From Microlunatus sp. Gsoil 973 (GTDB lineage: Bacteria > Actinomycetota > Actinomycetes > Propionibacteriales > Propionibacteriaceae): a stretch of DNA of 64,000 nt. This document shows positions 56,287 to 64,000 of this stretch, piece by piece. Numbering within the stretch: position 1 is the first letter of the stretch; each line of letters opens with the position of its first letter. Below the pieces are notes generated by a model, which saw only the letters and a list, made by a program, of their open reading frames with translations, searched no databases and was not told the DNA's origin. The stretch lies in contig NZ_CP046122.1 of assembly GCF_009707365.1 (NCBI RefSeq), forward strand, positions 2,604,001 to 2,668,000. Direction: 5' to 3'. The position numbers and the translations under genes are program-made.

Positions 56287-57167
56287 CAGCGTTCCCCCGT
56301 TTCGTCAGCCAGTCGGTACCAGACCAGGGCAGTTCCGCCCATGATCGACTCCTGCTCCACCGCGGCCAGCTCGCCGATCGCGGCGTCGACCACGTCCAGT
56401 GCGCGGCGATAGCCCCCGGCCACGCGGCAGACCGGCCAGTCCGAGCCGAACATCACCCGATTCGGGCCGAACTCCTCGATCACCGTACGGGCGTACGGCA
56501 GCACCTCGGCCACCGTCCATTGATCATGATCGGCTTCGGTGATCAGCCCGGACAGTTTGACCGCGACGTTGGGCAGCGCGGCCAACTCGGCAAAAGGTCC
56601 GTGCCAGGCCTGGTAGCCGTTGTCGGCGATCGCCGGCTTCGCGGCATGATCAAGAACGAATCTGCCGTCGGGCAGGTTCCGGACCACCTCGATCGCCGCC
56701 GGCAACTGCACCGGGATGATCAACAGGTCGTAGGCCAGGCCCTGACCGGCGACGGCCCGGAGTCCGTTGATCACCTCAGGTCTGGTCAGCCAGTTGGGAT
56801 CGGGTTCCTCCTGCACCTGGTGTCGGATCGACACCAGTCGATCACCACCGGGCAACTCCTTGAGTGCGGCGATCCGATCCGCGACATCGGGTGCGGTCAG
56901 GTCCACCCAGCCGACGACGCCGGCGATGACCGGTTCGACGGCGGCCAGAGCGAGCAGTTCCGGTGTCTCCTCGGCAACGGTGATCGTCTGCACCACCACC
57001 GTACGGTCGATGTTCGCTGCGGCAAGCTCCGGACGAAGATCGTCCAGGCTGAAGCTGCGCCGGATCGCCGGCAATCCTGCTGTCCAGGGCTGGTCCCGGA
57101 CCGAGAGGTCCCAGAGGTGGTGGTGGGCGTCAATGCGCATGTTCTGGCCGGTCAGCTCTTGACTCAT
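56286..57167 (-). CDS. Amidohydrolase, probable L-fuconolactonase
   Basis: 293 aa TIM-barrel amidohydrolase (COG3618). Motifs: RIDAHHHLWD at residues 10-20 (MRIDAHHHLW), VVQTITVAEETPELL, GDRLVSIRHQVQEEPDPNWL, FVLDHAAKPAI and VMFGSDWPVC. Proposed step: L-fuconolactone to L-fuconate. It starts inside the SDR stop (ATGA overlap) and its own stop overlaps the AKR start, so translation of all three is coupled. Confidence 0.88.
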   Translation of the reverse strand: MSQELTGQNMRIDAHHHLWDLSVRDQPWTAGLPAIRRSFSLDDLRPELAAANIDRTVVVQTITVAEETPELLALAAVEPVIAGVVGWVDLTAPDVADRIAALKELPGGDRLVSIRHQVQEEPDPNWLTRPEVINGLRAVAGQGLAYDLLIIPVQLPAAIEVVRNLPDGRFVLDHAAKPAIADNGYQAWHGPFAELAALPNVAVKLSGLITEADHDQWTVAEVLPYARTVIEEFGPNRVMFGSDWPVCRVAGGYRRALDVVDAAIGELAAVEQESIMGGTALVWYRLADETGER

Positions 57168-57913
57168 GGACGGCGCAGGCGGAGACCCTGCATACCGCCG
57201 TCGACCGCGATGGACGTGCCGGTTGTCGATCCGGCTGCCGGCGAGGCCAAGTAGCAGACTGCCTGCGCGACCTCGTCGGCCGAGACCAGCCGACCGTGCG
57301 GCTGCCGAGCCTCCAGAGCTGCGCGTTCCGCGGCCGGATCGGGTGCCCTGTCCAGCAGTCGGGCGACCCAGGGCGTGTCGGCGGTTCCCGGATTGACCGC
57401 GTTCACCCGGATCCGCTCGCCGATCAGGTCGGCGGCCATCGCCTGGGTCAGAGACAGCACCGCGCCCTTGCTTGCCGAGTAGAGCGCCCGCTGCGGCAGC
57501 CCGGCGGTCGCCGCGATTGAACTGGTGTTGACGATCGCCGCGGCGTCGGACTGCCGCAACGCGGGCAGTGCCGCGCGGGTGACCCGCACCATCCCCACCA
57601 CGTTCACGTCGAGAACACGGTGCCACTCCTGGTCGTCGTTGTCCTCCACACCACCCTGGGCGCCGATGCCGGCGTTGTTGATCACTATGTCCAGGCCGCC
57701 CAACTGCTCGACCGCCGAGGCGACCGCCGCCCGGACCGATGCGTCGTCGGAGACGTTGGCCCGGACACCGATCAGACCGTCCGGTAGGCCGTCGACATTG
57801 AGGTCCAGGACCGCCACCGTCGCTCCGCCGGCGGCGAGCCGGGCTGCAATCGCGGCGCCGATGCCCGAGGCGCCCCCGGTGACCAGCGCTTTCCGCCCGT
57901 CGAAGTCACCCAT
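57164..57913 (-). CDS. SDR oxidoreductase, probable keto-deoxy-fuconate dehydrogenase
   Basis: 249 aa classical SDR. Cofactor motif TGGASGIGAAIAARL at residues 11-25, NNAGIGAQG, catalytic Ser in NTSSIAATAG and YxxxK in LYSASKGAV. Asp after the second strand (VLDLNVDG) indicates NAD+ preference. Proposed step: 2-keto-3-deoxy-L-fuconate to 2,4-diketo-3-deoxy-L-fuconate. It lies 56 bp downstream of the FAH-family gene and overlaps the amidohydrolase by 4 bp. Confidence 0.88.
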   Translation of the reverse strand: MGDFDGRKALVTGGASGIGAAIAARLAAGGATVAVLDLNVDGLPDGLIGVRANVSDDASVRAAVASAVEQLGGLDIVINNAGIGAQGGVEDNDDQEWHRVLDVNVVGMVRVTRAALPALRQSDAAAIVNTSSIAATAGLPQRALYSASKGAVLSLTQAMAADLIGERIRVNAVNPGTADTPWVARLLDRAPDPAAERAALEARQPHGRLVSADEVAQAVCYLASPAAGSTTGTSIAVDGGMQGLRLRRP

Positions 57914-57969
57914 TCCGACTCCTCTCCCCTTCTGCCTTAGCCCGTTTGCACTTCCCGTTCGACCGGCCG

Positions 57970-58814
57970 CTATGCCTGTTCGAAGGTCTGCCGCTGCTGG
58001 CCCAATCCGTCGATCTCGAGCTCGACGACATCGCCGCCCGCAGATAGGGCTGGTCCTTCATGCCCATCGCAACACCGGCCGGGGTACCGGTGTTGATCAC
58101 GTCGCCCGGGCGCAGCACCATGAACTGGGACAGGTACCAGATCAGATGGTTCACGCCGAAGATCATGTCGGCCGTGGTGCCGTTCTGCCGCTGCTCACCG
58201 TTGACCCACAGCCGCAGACCGAGCTGTTGCGGATCGGCGATCTCATCGGCGGTGAGGATCCACGGCCCGAACGGATTGAACGTCTCGCAATTCTTGCCCT
58301 TGTCCCACTGGCCGCCGCGCTCGATCTGGAACTCCCGCTCGGAGACGTCGTTGCTGACTGCGTAGCCGGCGATCACACCGGGCGCGTCGTCAGGAGAATC
58401 GAGGTAACGCGCCTCGGCGCCGATGATCACCGCAAGTTCGACCTCCCAGTCGGTCTTGGTCGACTTGCGTGGGATCAGCACCGTGTCGTTGGGGCCGACG
58501 ACAGTGTCCGGAGTCTTGAGGAAGATGATCGGCTCTCCCGGGATCTTGGCTCCGGTCTCGGCGGCATGATCGCGATAGTTCAGACCGATGCAGACGATCT
58601 TGCCGATGCCTGCCAGCGGCGGACCGAACCGGTCGTCCACCTCGATCCGCGGCAGGCCGCCGGCCGCGGCCGTCGTTGCGGCACCCGGCAGACCGTGGAC
58701 GAGAAAGGCCGGATCGATGTCGGCGGTGAGCGGGCTGAGATCCCACCAGGTTCCCGAGTCGTCACCGATCACCGGGGTTTCCTGGCCAGGTCTGCCGTGC
58801 CGTGCGAGTCGCAT
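57970..58814 (-). CDS. FAH-family hydrolase, probable diketo-fuconate hydrolase, frameshifted
   Basis: About 281 aa when corrected. FAH-fold motifs: KIVCIGLNYRDHAAETG, EPIIFLKTPDTVVGPND, WEVELAVIIG, YAVSNDVSEREFQ, INTGTPAGVAMG. The C-terminus breaks at 58033-58039; one added base gives GDVVELEIDGLGQQ and a TAG at 57970-57972, the expected family ending. The uncorrected ORF to 57906 has a nonsense tail. Proposed step: 2,4-diketo-3-deoxy-L-fuconate to pyruvate and lactate. First gene of the operon, divergent from the GntR regulator. Confidence 0.87.
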
Positions 58815-59000
58815 CTCGTCCCTTCTTCGGTCGAAGCCTCGGTCGAACCCGCCGCGTCGTCGTCCTAGCTATCCGACGGCGTGCCTGAGGGCGTTGCGGG
58901 AGCAGGCACCACCATAGATCCGAGCAATGCGCCGACGCACTCCGGGTATCACCGCCCAGACAGCGCAGGCTGGGCCGAAGTCGGGGGCGAGTAACCCGAT

Positions 59001-59013
59001 GTCTGACTAGCCT
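59001..59013 (+). promoter_or_regulatory. GntR operator overlapping a leaderless promoter
   Basis: GTCTGAC (59001-59007, GTC-N-GAC) is the usual core of FadR-subfamily operators and overlaps TAGCCT (59008-59013), a TANNNT -10 box that ends 6 bases before the GntR ATG. This spacing fits a leaderless transcript. Binding would repress the regulator itself; whether it also covers the divergent FAH operon promoter is not visible. Confidence 0.5.
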
Positions 59014-59019
59014 GGTGCT

Positions 59020-59712
59020 ATGGCAGTCACGGACGAGGCGATCGAACGCCTGAAGAGCATGATCATCTCCGGGGAGTTGCGGCCCGGCGACCGGTTGCCC
59101 CGCGAAGCGGATCTGGCCACAACGCTCGGTCTCTCCCGGAATTCGCTGCGCGAAGCCGTTCGGGCACTGTCGCTGATGCGCATCCTCGATGTCCGCCAAG
59201 GGGACGGCACGTACGTCTCCAGCCTCGCTCCGGACTCGCTGCTGGAGGCGCTGACGTTCGTCGTCGAGTTCCACCACGACGACTCGGTACTCGAACTGCT
59301 CGAGGTGCGGCGGATCCTGGAACCCGCCGCCACCGGCCGGGCGGCCGCGAGAATGACCGACCAGGAGTTCGACGATCTGGGCGAGTTGCTTTCCCGGGCC
59401 GACGACAAGTCGCCGGTCCAGGATCTGGTCGACGTGGACACCGAGTTCCATCGGCGGATCGCGGTCGGCTCCGGCAATGCAATGCTGGCGTCCATGATCG
59501 AAAGCGTTGCCGGGCCGACGCATCGAGCCAGGGTGTGGCGCGGGCTGACCCAGCACGGTGCGCTGCTTCGGACCCTGGACGAGCATCAGGCGATCCTCGC
59601 CGCCCTGCGCCGGCGCGATCCAGAACTCGCCGCGATCCGTGCCACGGTCCATGTCGCCGGTGTCGAGGAATGGTTGCGGTCGACCCTGGAAACCGGGGCC
59701 GACCGCAACTAG
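59020..59712 (+). CDS. GntR/FadR-family regulator of the sugar-acid operon
   Basis: 230 aa. Winged HTH at residues 3-68 (AIERLKSMIISGELRPGDRLP, LGLSRNSLREAVRALSLM) and an FCD effector domain with the metal-site pattern: Asp in DVDTEFHRRIAVGS, His in the same helix, and His in EHQAILAALRRRD. FCD regulators often bind sugar acids. It is divergent from the FAH-SDR-amidohydrolase-AKR operon, 205 bp apart, and probably controls it. No Shine-Dalgarno sequence; likely leaderless. Confidence 0.88.
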   Translation: MAVTDEAIERLKSMIISGELRPGDRLPREADLATTLGLSRNSLREAVRALSLMRILDVRQGDGTYVSSLAPDSLLEALTFVVEFHHDDSVLELLEVRRILEPAATGRAAARMTDQEFDDLGELLSRADDKSPVQDLVDVDTEFHRRIAVGSGNAMLASMIESVAGPTHRARVWRGLTQHGALLRTLDEHQAILAALRRRDPELAAIRATVHVAGVEEWLRSTLETGADRN

Positions 59713-59715
59713 AGC

Positions 59716-60690
59716 TCAGGCGGCTGCCGGGAAGCCGAATCGGGTCAGCAGATCCGGCTCGCCGAAGACCGTGATGGCATTGATTCCGTCCTCGGTCACC
59801 TCGAGCACCGCGATTCCGTACGCCTGATGTCGGCCGGCGGCATCGCGCAGGTACGCCGCCACCCCGGGTCGGCCGTTGAACGAGTCGGGCAGCATCCGCC
59901 AGTCCCCCGGCCGGCCGACCGCCTCACGCAGGACGGTCATGCAGTCCTGCTTGCCGGAGAACCAGCCGTCGGGCGGCAGCTCGAGCCTGGCATCCTCGGT
60001 CAGCACGCGTTCCAGCATGGCCGGGTCGGACCGCTCGAACGCCGTCAGGTACTGCTCCAGCAACCAGGCCCGGCGTCCCGGCTGGAGATCGTGTGCCCGT
60101 TCGTTGCGAAGGCCCGGTTGATCGGCCATCCGTGCCCGGGCGCGCTGCAACATGCTCTTCACCGCGGGCACCGTGACTCCGAGGATGTCCGCGGTCTCAC
60201 CGGCCGACATGCCCAGCACCTCCCGAAGCAGCAGAGACGCTCGCTGGCGGGCCGGTAACTGCTGCAGCGCGGCCACCAGCGCCAGCCGTACGGACTCCCG
60301 GCGGACGATCTGCTCCGCCGGATCGGGCGTCTCGTCGATGCCGATCAGCCGGTCGGCCATCGGCTGGATCCGGGACGCCGGCCCTCCCGCCATGCCTCGG
60401 TCTGGTTCGGCAGGGTCCGTCGGAGCGCCGACGCCCGAGGGAAGGACACGCCGGCTGTGGTGGGCAACGGCATCGAGGCAGACGCGAGTGGCGATCCGAT
60501 AGAGCCAGGTCCTCGGCGAGGACCGGCCGGCGAAATCCGGGTAGCCGCGCCAGGCTCGCAGATAGGTCTCCTGTACGGCATCCTCGGCATCGTCCACCGA
60601 GCCGAGCATCCGGTAGCAGTGCGCCAGCAGTTCGCGCCGGAACCGGTCGGTGTCCCGGGCGAAATCCGCCTCGACGCTCACGACGGTCAT
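59716..60690 (-). CDS. ECF sigma factor with C-terminal SnoaL-like domain
   Basis: 324 aa. Region 2 is FRRELLAHCYRMLGSVDDAEDAVQETYLRAWRG (split in two helices), region 4 is LQQLPARQRASLLLREVLG and ETADILGVTVPAVKSMLQRAR. The C-terminal 130 residues (LLEQYLTAFERSDPAMLERVL, GWFSGKQDCMTVLREAVG) form a SnoaL-like fold that replaces an anti-sigma factor as sensor in the SigG/SigJ-type (ECF41/ECF56-like) groups. No anti-sigma gene adjoins. It is convergent with the GntR gene, 3 bp apart. Confidence 0.88.
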   Translation of the reverse strand: MTVVSVEADFARDTDRFRRELLAHCYRMLGSVDDAEDAVQETYLRAWRGYPDFAGRSSPRTWLYRIATRVCLDAVAHHSRRVLPSGVGAPTDPAEPDRGMAGGPASRIQPMADRLIGIDETPDPAEQIVRRESVRLALVAALQQLPARQRASLLLREVLGMSAGETADILGVTVPAVKSMLQRARARMADQPGLRNERAHDLQPGRRAWLLEQYLTAFERSDPAMLERVLTEDARLELPPDGWFSGKQDCMTVLREAVGRPGDWRMLPDSFNGRPGVAAYLRDAAGRHQAYGIAVLEVTEDGINAITVFGEPDLLTRFGFPAAA

Positions 60691-60789
60691 GATGACAGTC
60701 CTCGGTGATCAAGGCCGGATGCTTCGAGGCGCTGGCCGATCGTGTGGATGTGGGCCGGGACGGGTGCGCTCAGGTTCTCCATACCGATA

Positions 60790-60809
60790 TCGACCGATCC
60801 GACGGTCGA
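60790..60809. promoter_or_regulatory. Palindrome between sigma factor and protease genes
   Basis: TCGACCG (60790-60796) and CGGTCGA (60803-60809) with a 6-base spacer form a perfect inverted repeat in the 247-bp divergent gap between the ECF sigma gene and the M50 protease gene. It is 100 bp upstream of the sigma start. No other recognisable element is present in this gap. Confidence 0.35.
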
Positions 60810-60937
60810 AAAGAATCGGTCGTGACCGCCGAAGGGTCCACGGTCGGGCGGGACCAGGCGGGAAGCCCCTGGCGTCGGTTGTCCTGGCAGACCATGATGG
60901 AGGTGGACAGCGAAGCGACGGACAGGGGTACGTCGGC

Positions 60938-62083
60938 ATGACGAACGGTATTCCCATCGGCCGGTTCTTCGGATTCCCGGTGCGGATGCACTGGAGCATC
61001 CTGGTGTTGATCTGGCTGTTCGCCTGGAGTCTTGCCAGTTTCACACTCCCTGCGGCGGCGCCCGGGCACGGCGCAGCCGTCTACTGGCTGGCCGGTGTTT
61101 GCGGCGCCGTACTGCTGATCGCTTCGGTGCTGGCCCACGAGATCATGCACGCTGTCGTCGCCCGCCGGCACAACCTCGGCGTCAAGGACCTGACGCTGTG
61201 GATGTTCGGAGGCATGGCGACCTTCACCGATGAGCCCAAGACGCCGGGCGCCGACTTCCGCATCGCGGCTGCCGGACCGGCGACGAGCCTGGCGCTGGCC
61301 GGTGTGTTCGCCGCGGCGACCGCGGCGGGATCGGCAGTCGGGCTGGATCCGCTGGTCGTCCGGGTCGGGTGGTGGCTGGCCGGTGTCAACCTGCTGCTCG
61401 GCCTGTTCAACCTGCTGCCGGGCGCTCCGCTGGACGGCGGCCGGATCGTCCGGGCGATCCTGTGGTTCCGGTCCAAGGACCGGCAGCGGGCAGCTGTCGG
61501 AGCGGCCCGCGCCGGCCTGGTCCTTGGCGGCGTCCTGATCGGCCTCGGTCTGCTGGAGTTCCTCTCCGGTCGGATCATGGGCGGCATCTGGACCGTCTTC
61601 ATCGGCTGGTTCCTGCTGTCGGCCGCCCGCAGCGAGCAGCAGCAGGCGACGGTGATCCGGCTTCTCGACGGCGTCCGGGTCCAGGACGTGATGACCGCGG
61701 CGCCCGACACCGCGCCCGGCTGGTTCACCGTTGAGGCGTTCGTCAGCCGCTATGTGATGGCCCGACCGCACTCGGCGTTCCCGGTGACCGACTTCGACGG
61801 GCAGGTCCGCGGGTTGATCACCCTGAACCAACTGCGGTCGGTACCGCCCGCCGACCGTGGTACGACGCGGGTGTCGGATGTCGCGATCCCGCTGGAGCGG
61901 GTGCCGAAGGCGACGCCCGGGGAGTTGCTGGTCGAAGTGTTCGGCCGCCTCACCAAGGACACCGGCGGTCGAGTGCTCGTCTTCGACGGCGATCATCTGG
62001 TCGGCATCGTCACCCGGGCCGATCTGTCCCGCATCCTCGAACTGCGGAGCGTCGCCACGCCACCCGGCGACACCCAGTCCTGA
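60938..62083 (+). CDS. M50 site-2-type membrane protease with CBS domains
   Basis: 381 aa. Zinc metalloprotease with active site in the membrane: HExxH in LAHEIMHAVVARRH (near residue 69) and the third ligand Asp in NLLPGAPLDGGRI (near residue 164). About six membrane helices in the first 225 residues, then two CBS motifs (VRVQDVMTAAPDTAPGWFTVE; KDTGGRVLVFDGDHLVGIVT) that may sense nucleotides. Rv2625c/MJ0392-like subgroup. Substrate unknown; the neighbouring ECF sigma factor has no anti-sigma factor that it could cleave here. ATG at 60938; the ORF opens at 60650 without support. Confidence 0.9.
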   Translation: MTNGIPIGRFFGFPVRMHWSILVLIWLFAWSLASFTLPAAAPGHGAAVYWLAGVCGAVLLIASVLAHEIMHAVVARRHNLGVKDLTLWMFGGMATFTDEPKTPGADFRIAAAGPATSLALAGVFAAATAAGSAVGLDPLVVRVGWWLAGVNLLLGLFNLLPGAPLDGGRIVRAILWFRSKDRQRAAVGAARAGLVLGGVLIGLGLLEFLSGRIMGGIWTVFIGWFLLSAARSEQQQATVIRLLDGVRVQDVMTAAPDTAPGWFTVEAFVSRYVMARPHSAFPVTDFDGQVRGLITLNQLRSVPPADRGTTRVSDVAIPLERVPKATPGELLVEVFGRLTKDTGGRVLVFDGDHLVGIVTRADLSRILELRSVATPPGDTQS

Positions 62084-62109
62084 TCGACGGGGACGGGCCG
62101 CCGAGCCGG

Positions 62110-62451
62110 TCAGCCCTGGGAGACCGAGTGCCGGTCAGTGCCGCCTGACCTGTCGGTGGACTGCCCAGTTGAGTCGGCGGTGGAGTCGCTCTGGGAGTCG
62201 CTCGTGGATTCGGCAGGGGAATCGGCAGTGGGGTCGCCGGCGCGGTGGTCGGTGGGCTGGTCGGTCGGAGCGGCGGTGGGACCGTGGGGAGCGGCGTCCT
62301 CGATCTCGTTGCGGTGCGGAGCACGGATCTTCCGGATCTGCCGGCGCATGCTGAGCATCAGCAGCACGATCGCTGCTGCCAACAGGATCGTGATGATCAG
62401 CGGGGTCCAGCCCGGTTTCACCACGCTCGGGTCGACCTCGAGGAAGAACAT
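62110..62451 (-). CDS. Small membrane protein with acidic Ser/Thr tail
   Basis: 113 aa. One helix at residues 16-34 (PLIITILLAAAIVLLMLSM), a basic RRQIRKIRAPHRNEI segment, then a low-complexity tail of Asp, Ser, Thr and Gln (TSDSQSDSTADSTGQST). Corresponds in position and layout to Rv1083, next to mca in M. tuberculosis. Function unknown. It starts 79 bp downstream of the mca stop on the same strand. Confidence 0.75.
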   Translation of the reverse strand: MFFLEVDPSVVKPGWTPLIITILLAAAIVLLMLSMRRQIRKIRAPHRNEIEDAAPHGPTAAPTDQPTDHRAGDPTADSPAESTSDSQSDSTADSTGQSTDRSGGTDRHSVSQG

Positions 62452-62530
62452 GCTTCGACCTTACTCTGCGGAATTCTTCGGCTTGCGGTCGGATTTTCGC
62501 GGTTACCGGGTCGGATTACAGCCGGGGTCC

Positions 62531-63454
62531 CTAGTTGGCCGCCGGTCCCGGTCTGGTCGGGATCCCGGCGAAGAGGTCGTCCTCGGGGACCGGTGAGTCG
62601 ACCACCGTCCGGACCAGTTCGTAGTCCTCGGTCGGCCACGCATCCTGCTGCACCTCCAGTGGTACGGCGAACCAGTGACCCTTCGGGTCGATCTGGGTGG
62701 CGTGGGCGAGCAGCGCCCGGTCCCTGGTCTCGAAGTACTCGTCACAGCGCACCTGGGTGGTCACCCGGTTGTCCCGCTCCGGGTCCGACCTCCAGGTCCG
62801 CAGACGTTCCTCGTACGGCGATTCCAGGCCGCGCGCCTTCATCGCGGCGCTCAGCGCTTCGAACCGCTTCCGCCAACCCATGTGGTAGTAGAGCTTGCGC
62901 GGTTGCCACAACGGCCCGGCGTCGGGGAAGGCGCCGTCCTTCCCGGCCGCCTCGAACGCCGCAACGCTGATCTGGTGGCAGCGGACGTGGTCCGGATGCG
63001 GGTAGCCGCCGTTCTCGTCATACGTCGTCATGACATGCGGGCGGAACTCGCGGACCACCTTGACCAGAGCCTCGACGGCGACGTCGAAGTCGACAGTCCC
63101 GAACGAGCCTTCCGGCAGCGGCGGGAGCGGGTCGCCCTCGGGGAGGCCGGAGTCGACGAAGCCGAGCCAGACCTGGTGGATTCCGAGGATCTCGCGAGCG
63201 GCGTCCATCTCCTGTTTGCGGATCTCGGCCATGTTCTCCAGGACATCCGGCCGGTCCATCGCCGGATTCAGGATCGAACCGCGTTCCCCACCGGTACAGG
63301 TGGCGACCCAGACCTCGACCCCCTCGGCGACGTACTTGGCCGTCGTCGCAGCGCCTTTGCTGGATTCGTCATCGGGATGGGCGTGGACGTGCAGCAGGCG
63401 AAGCCGTTCGCCGGACTCGTCGACGCGTTGGGCGGGAAATGTCACGGGCTCCAT
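62531..63454 (-). CDS. mca: Mycothiol S-conjugate amidase
   Basis: 307 aa zinc amidase that splits mycothiol conjugates of electrophiles and drugs into a mercapturic acid and GlcN-Ins, so mycothiol is recycled. PIG-L motif [20 protein letters not shown] (near residues 23-42) and [15 protein letters not shown] (near residue 148) are intact; [18 protein letters not shown] and the [14 protein letters not shown] block are characteristic of Mca rather than MshB. ATG at 63454. Neighbours match Rv1081c-Rv1083. Confidence 0.94.
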   Translation of the reverse strand: MEPVTFPAQRVDESGERLRLLHVHAHPDDESSKGAATTAKYVAEGVEVWVATCTGGERGSILNPAMDRPDVLENMAEIRKQEMDAAREILGIHQVWLGFVDSGLPEGDPLPPLPEGSFGTVDFDVAVEALVKVVREFRPHVMTTYDENGGYPHPDHVRCHQISVAAFEAAGKDGAFPDAGPLWQPRKLYYHMGWRKRFEALSAAMKARGLESPYEERLRTWRSDPERDNRVTTQVRCDEYFETRDRALLAHATQIDPKGHWFAVPLEVQQDAWPTEDYELVRTVVDSPVPEDDLFAGIPTRPGPAAN

Positions 63455-63479
63455 CTTCCCATTACCGGTCCCCGATCGT

Positions 63480-63660
63480 CGCCTCGGCCGTCCCCGGGGC
63501 GCTCCATCCGCTCCGCCCGCTGTCGCCCGTGTCCGCTCCGGCCCTCTGCCCGCTGTCCGCCCCGCCTGTCTGCCCGCTGTCCTCCGCCCCTATGCCCGTT
63601 GTCCGCTCCACCCCTGCTCGCGGTCCGCTCCGCCCTCCGCCGTCTACCCTCTGCACTCTG
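63480..63660. repeat. Low-complexity CCGCTGTCC-type tract
   Basis: Degenerate tandem C/T-rich sequence (CCCGCTGTCCGC-like units) upstream of mca. It is strongly strand-asymmetric, with few A on the plus strand. No gene is supported. It continues into the CACGTG repeat element. Confidence 0.55.
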
Positions 63661-63661
63661 T

Positions 63662-63745
63662 CGAACTAGTAACGCGTGCTGCGAAATCGCGCCTTCCGGG
63701 CCGGTTCGGGCAGCAATTCGCGCCACGTGTTACCGATTCGACGGG
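63662..63745. repeat. CACGTG repeat family, second locus
   Basis: GCGCCACGTGTTACCGATTC (63720-63739) matches the 20-mers at 47497-47618. A diverged inverted half, CGAACTAGTAACGCGTG (63662-63678), precedes it by about 40 bp, so the element can fold on itself. It lies in the gap between divergent mca and the DUF4307 gene. Confidence 0.7.
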
Positions 63746-63843
63746 CGCACGCGGCGAGCGTTCGCGGCGACCGATGACCCGTGGCCGGTTGCCGTCGGGA
63801 CTTGGCCGCGGTGTCAGTGGAATGGTCGGGGACAATGGCCTGC

Positions 63844-64000
63844 GTGTCCGCCGCTCCCGCCGCCTCCCGCTACCCCCGCCGCACCCGACGACCCCTACTG
63901 ATCGCGGTCGTGGCCGTCGTCGCTGCGATCGGGCTCGGCTGGTTGTTGTGGGCCGCCTACGAACACGCCCGGCCGGCGGTGGGCGGTGACGTCCACATCT
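63844..64000 (+). CDS. DUF4307-like membrane protein, truncated by window end
   Basis: Only the first 52 codons are present. A basic N-terminus (RYPRRTRRP) precedes a membrane helix (LLIAVVAVVAAIGLGWLLWAA) and the start of an extracytoplasmic part. The GTG at 63844 is preferred, because GACAAT at 63831-63836 is a plausible -10 box 7 bases upstream (leaderless); an in-frame ATG at 63835 is the alternative. Position divergent from mca matches Rv1081c of M. tuberculosis, on which the family call mainly rests. Confidence 0.6.
   Translation, partial: MSAAPAASRYPRRTRRPLLIAVVAVVAAIGLGWLLWAAYEHARPAVGGDVHI

Noticed and set aside
51655-60690. Recently acquired genomic island
   Set aside because: There is no integrase, tRNA, flanking direct repeat or transposase, and GC content and codon use look like the rest. 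The block interruption may be old.

Overview
The window is high-GC actinobacterial chromosome. Two genes of mycothiol metabolism (mshB near 2 kb, mca near 63 kb) show a mycothiol-using actinobacterium. The set fits a Propionibacteriales genus such as Microlunatus or a relative; the genus is my inference. I see no rRNA, tRNA, phage, transposase or CRISPR locus.

Layout. 0-3.2 kb: 7Fe ferredoxin (cut by the window edge), a GNAT, mshB and a zinc-ribbon MBL-fold hydrolase. 3.3-9.1 kb: a five-gene oligopeptide/dipeptide ABC operon on the minus strand, with a strong hairpin between the binding protein and the first permease. 9.3-18.6 kb: pepN, two Eis-type GNATs, a Pro/Ser/Thr-rich surface protein, an orphan sugar-binding lipoprotein and an alpha-L-fucosidase. 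18.7-22.2 kb: phosphoketolase plus acetate kinase, a bifid-shunt pair that makes acetate and ATP. 22.3-30 kb: dps with a SigB/SigF-type promoter, a penicillin-acylase-type hydrolase, a SnoaL-like/XRE divergent pair, a LOG protein and a secreted DUF1906-FG-GAP protein.

30-51 kb: a housekeeping block (ychF, rmuC, ispH, xseA-xseB, DUF4245, fumC, PIN-PhoH, isoprenyl synthase, YyaL). Together with the small membrane protein, mca and the DUF4307 start at 62-64 kb it follows the gene content of M. tuberculosis Rv1080c-Rv1112. glpX, usually beside DUF4245/fumC, is absent from the window. 51-60 kb: a module for sugar uptake and catabolism lies inside this block: two permeases plus a binding protein without an ATPase, and a divergent four-gene operon (AKR, amidohydrolase, SDR, FAH-family hydrolase) with a FadR-type GntR regulator. 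Its gene set matches the non-phosphorylative L-fucose route except for L-fuconate dehydratase.

Two things stand out beyond genes. First, three intergenic loci (13.0, 29.4-30.1 and 54.9-55.2 kb) carry one architecture: arrays of degenerate 19-bp units in opposite orientation on the two sides of a central palindrome. I do not recognise this repeat family. A second family is centred on CACGTG (47.5 and 63.7 kb). Second, eight conserved genes carry nine single-base frameshifts, nearly all at short G/C runs. I read these as probable consensus errors in the assembly, though real decay cannot be excluded from sequence alone.
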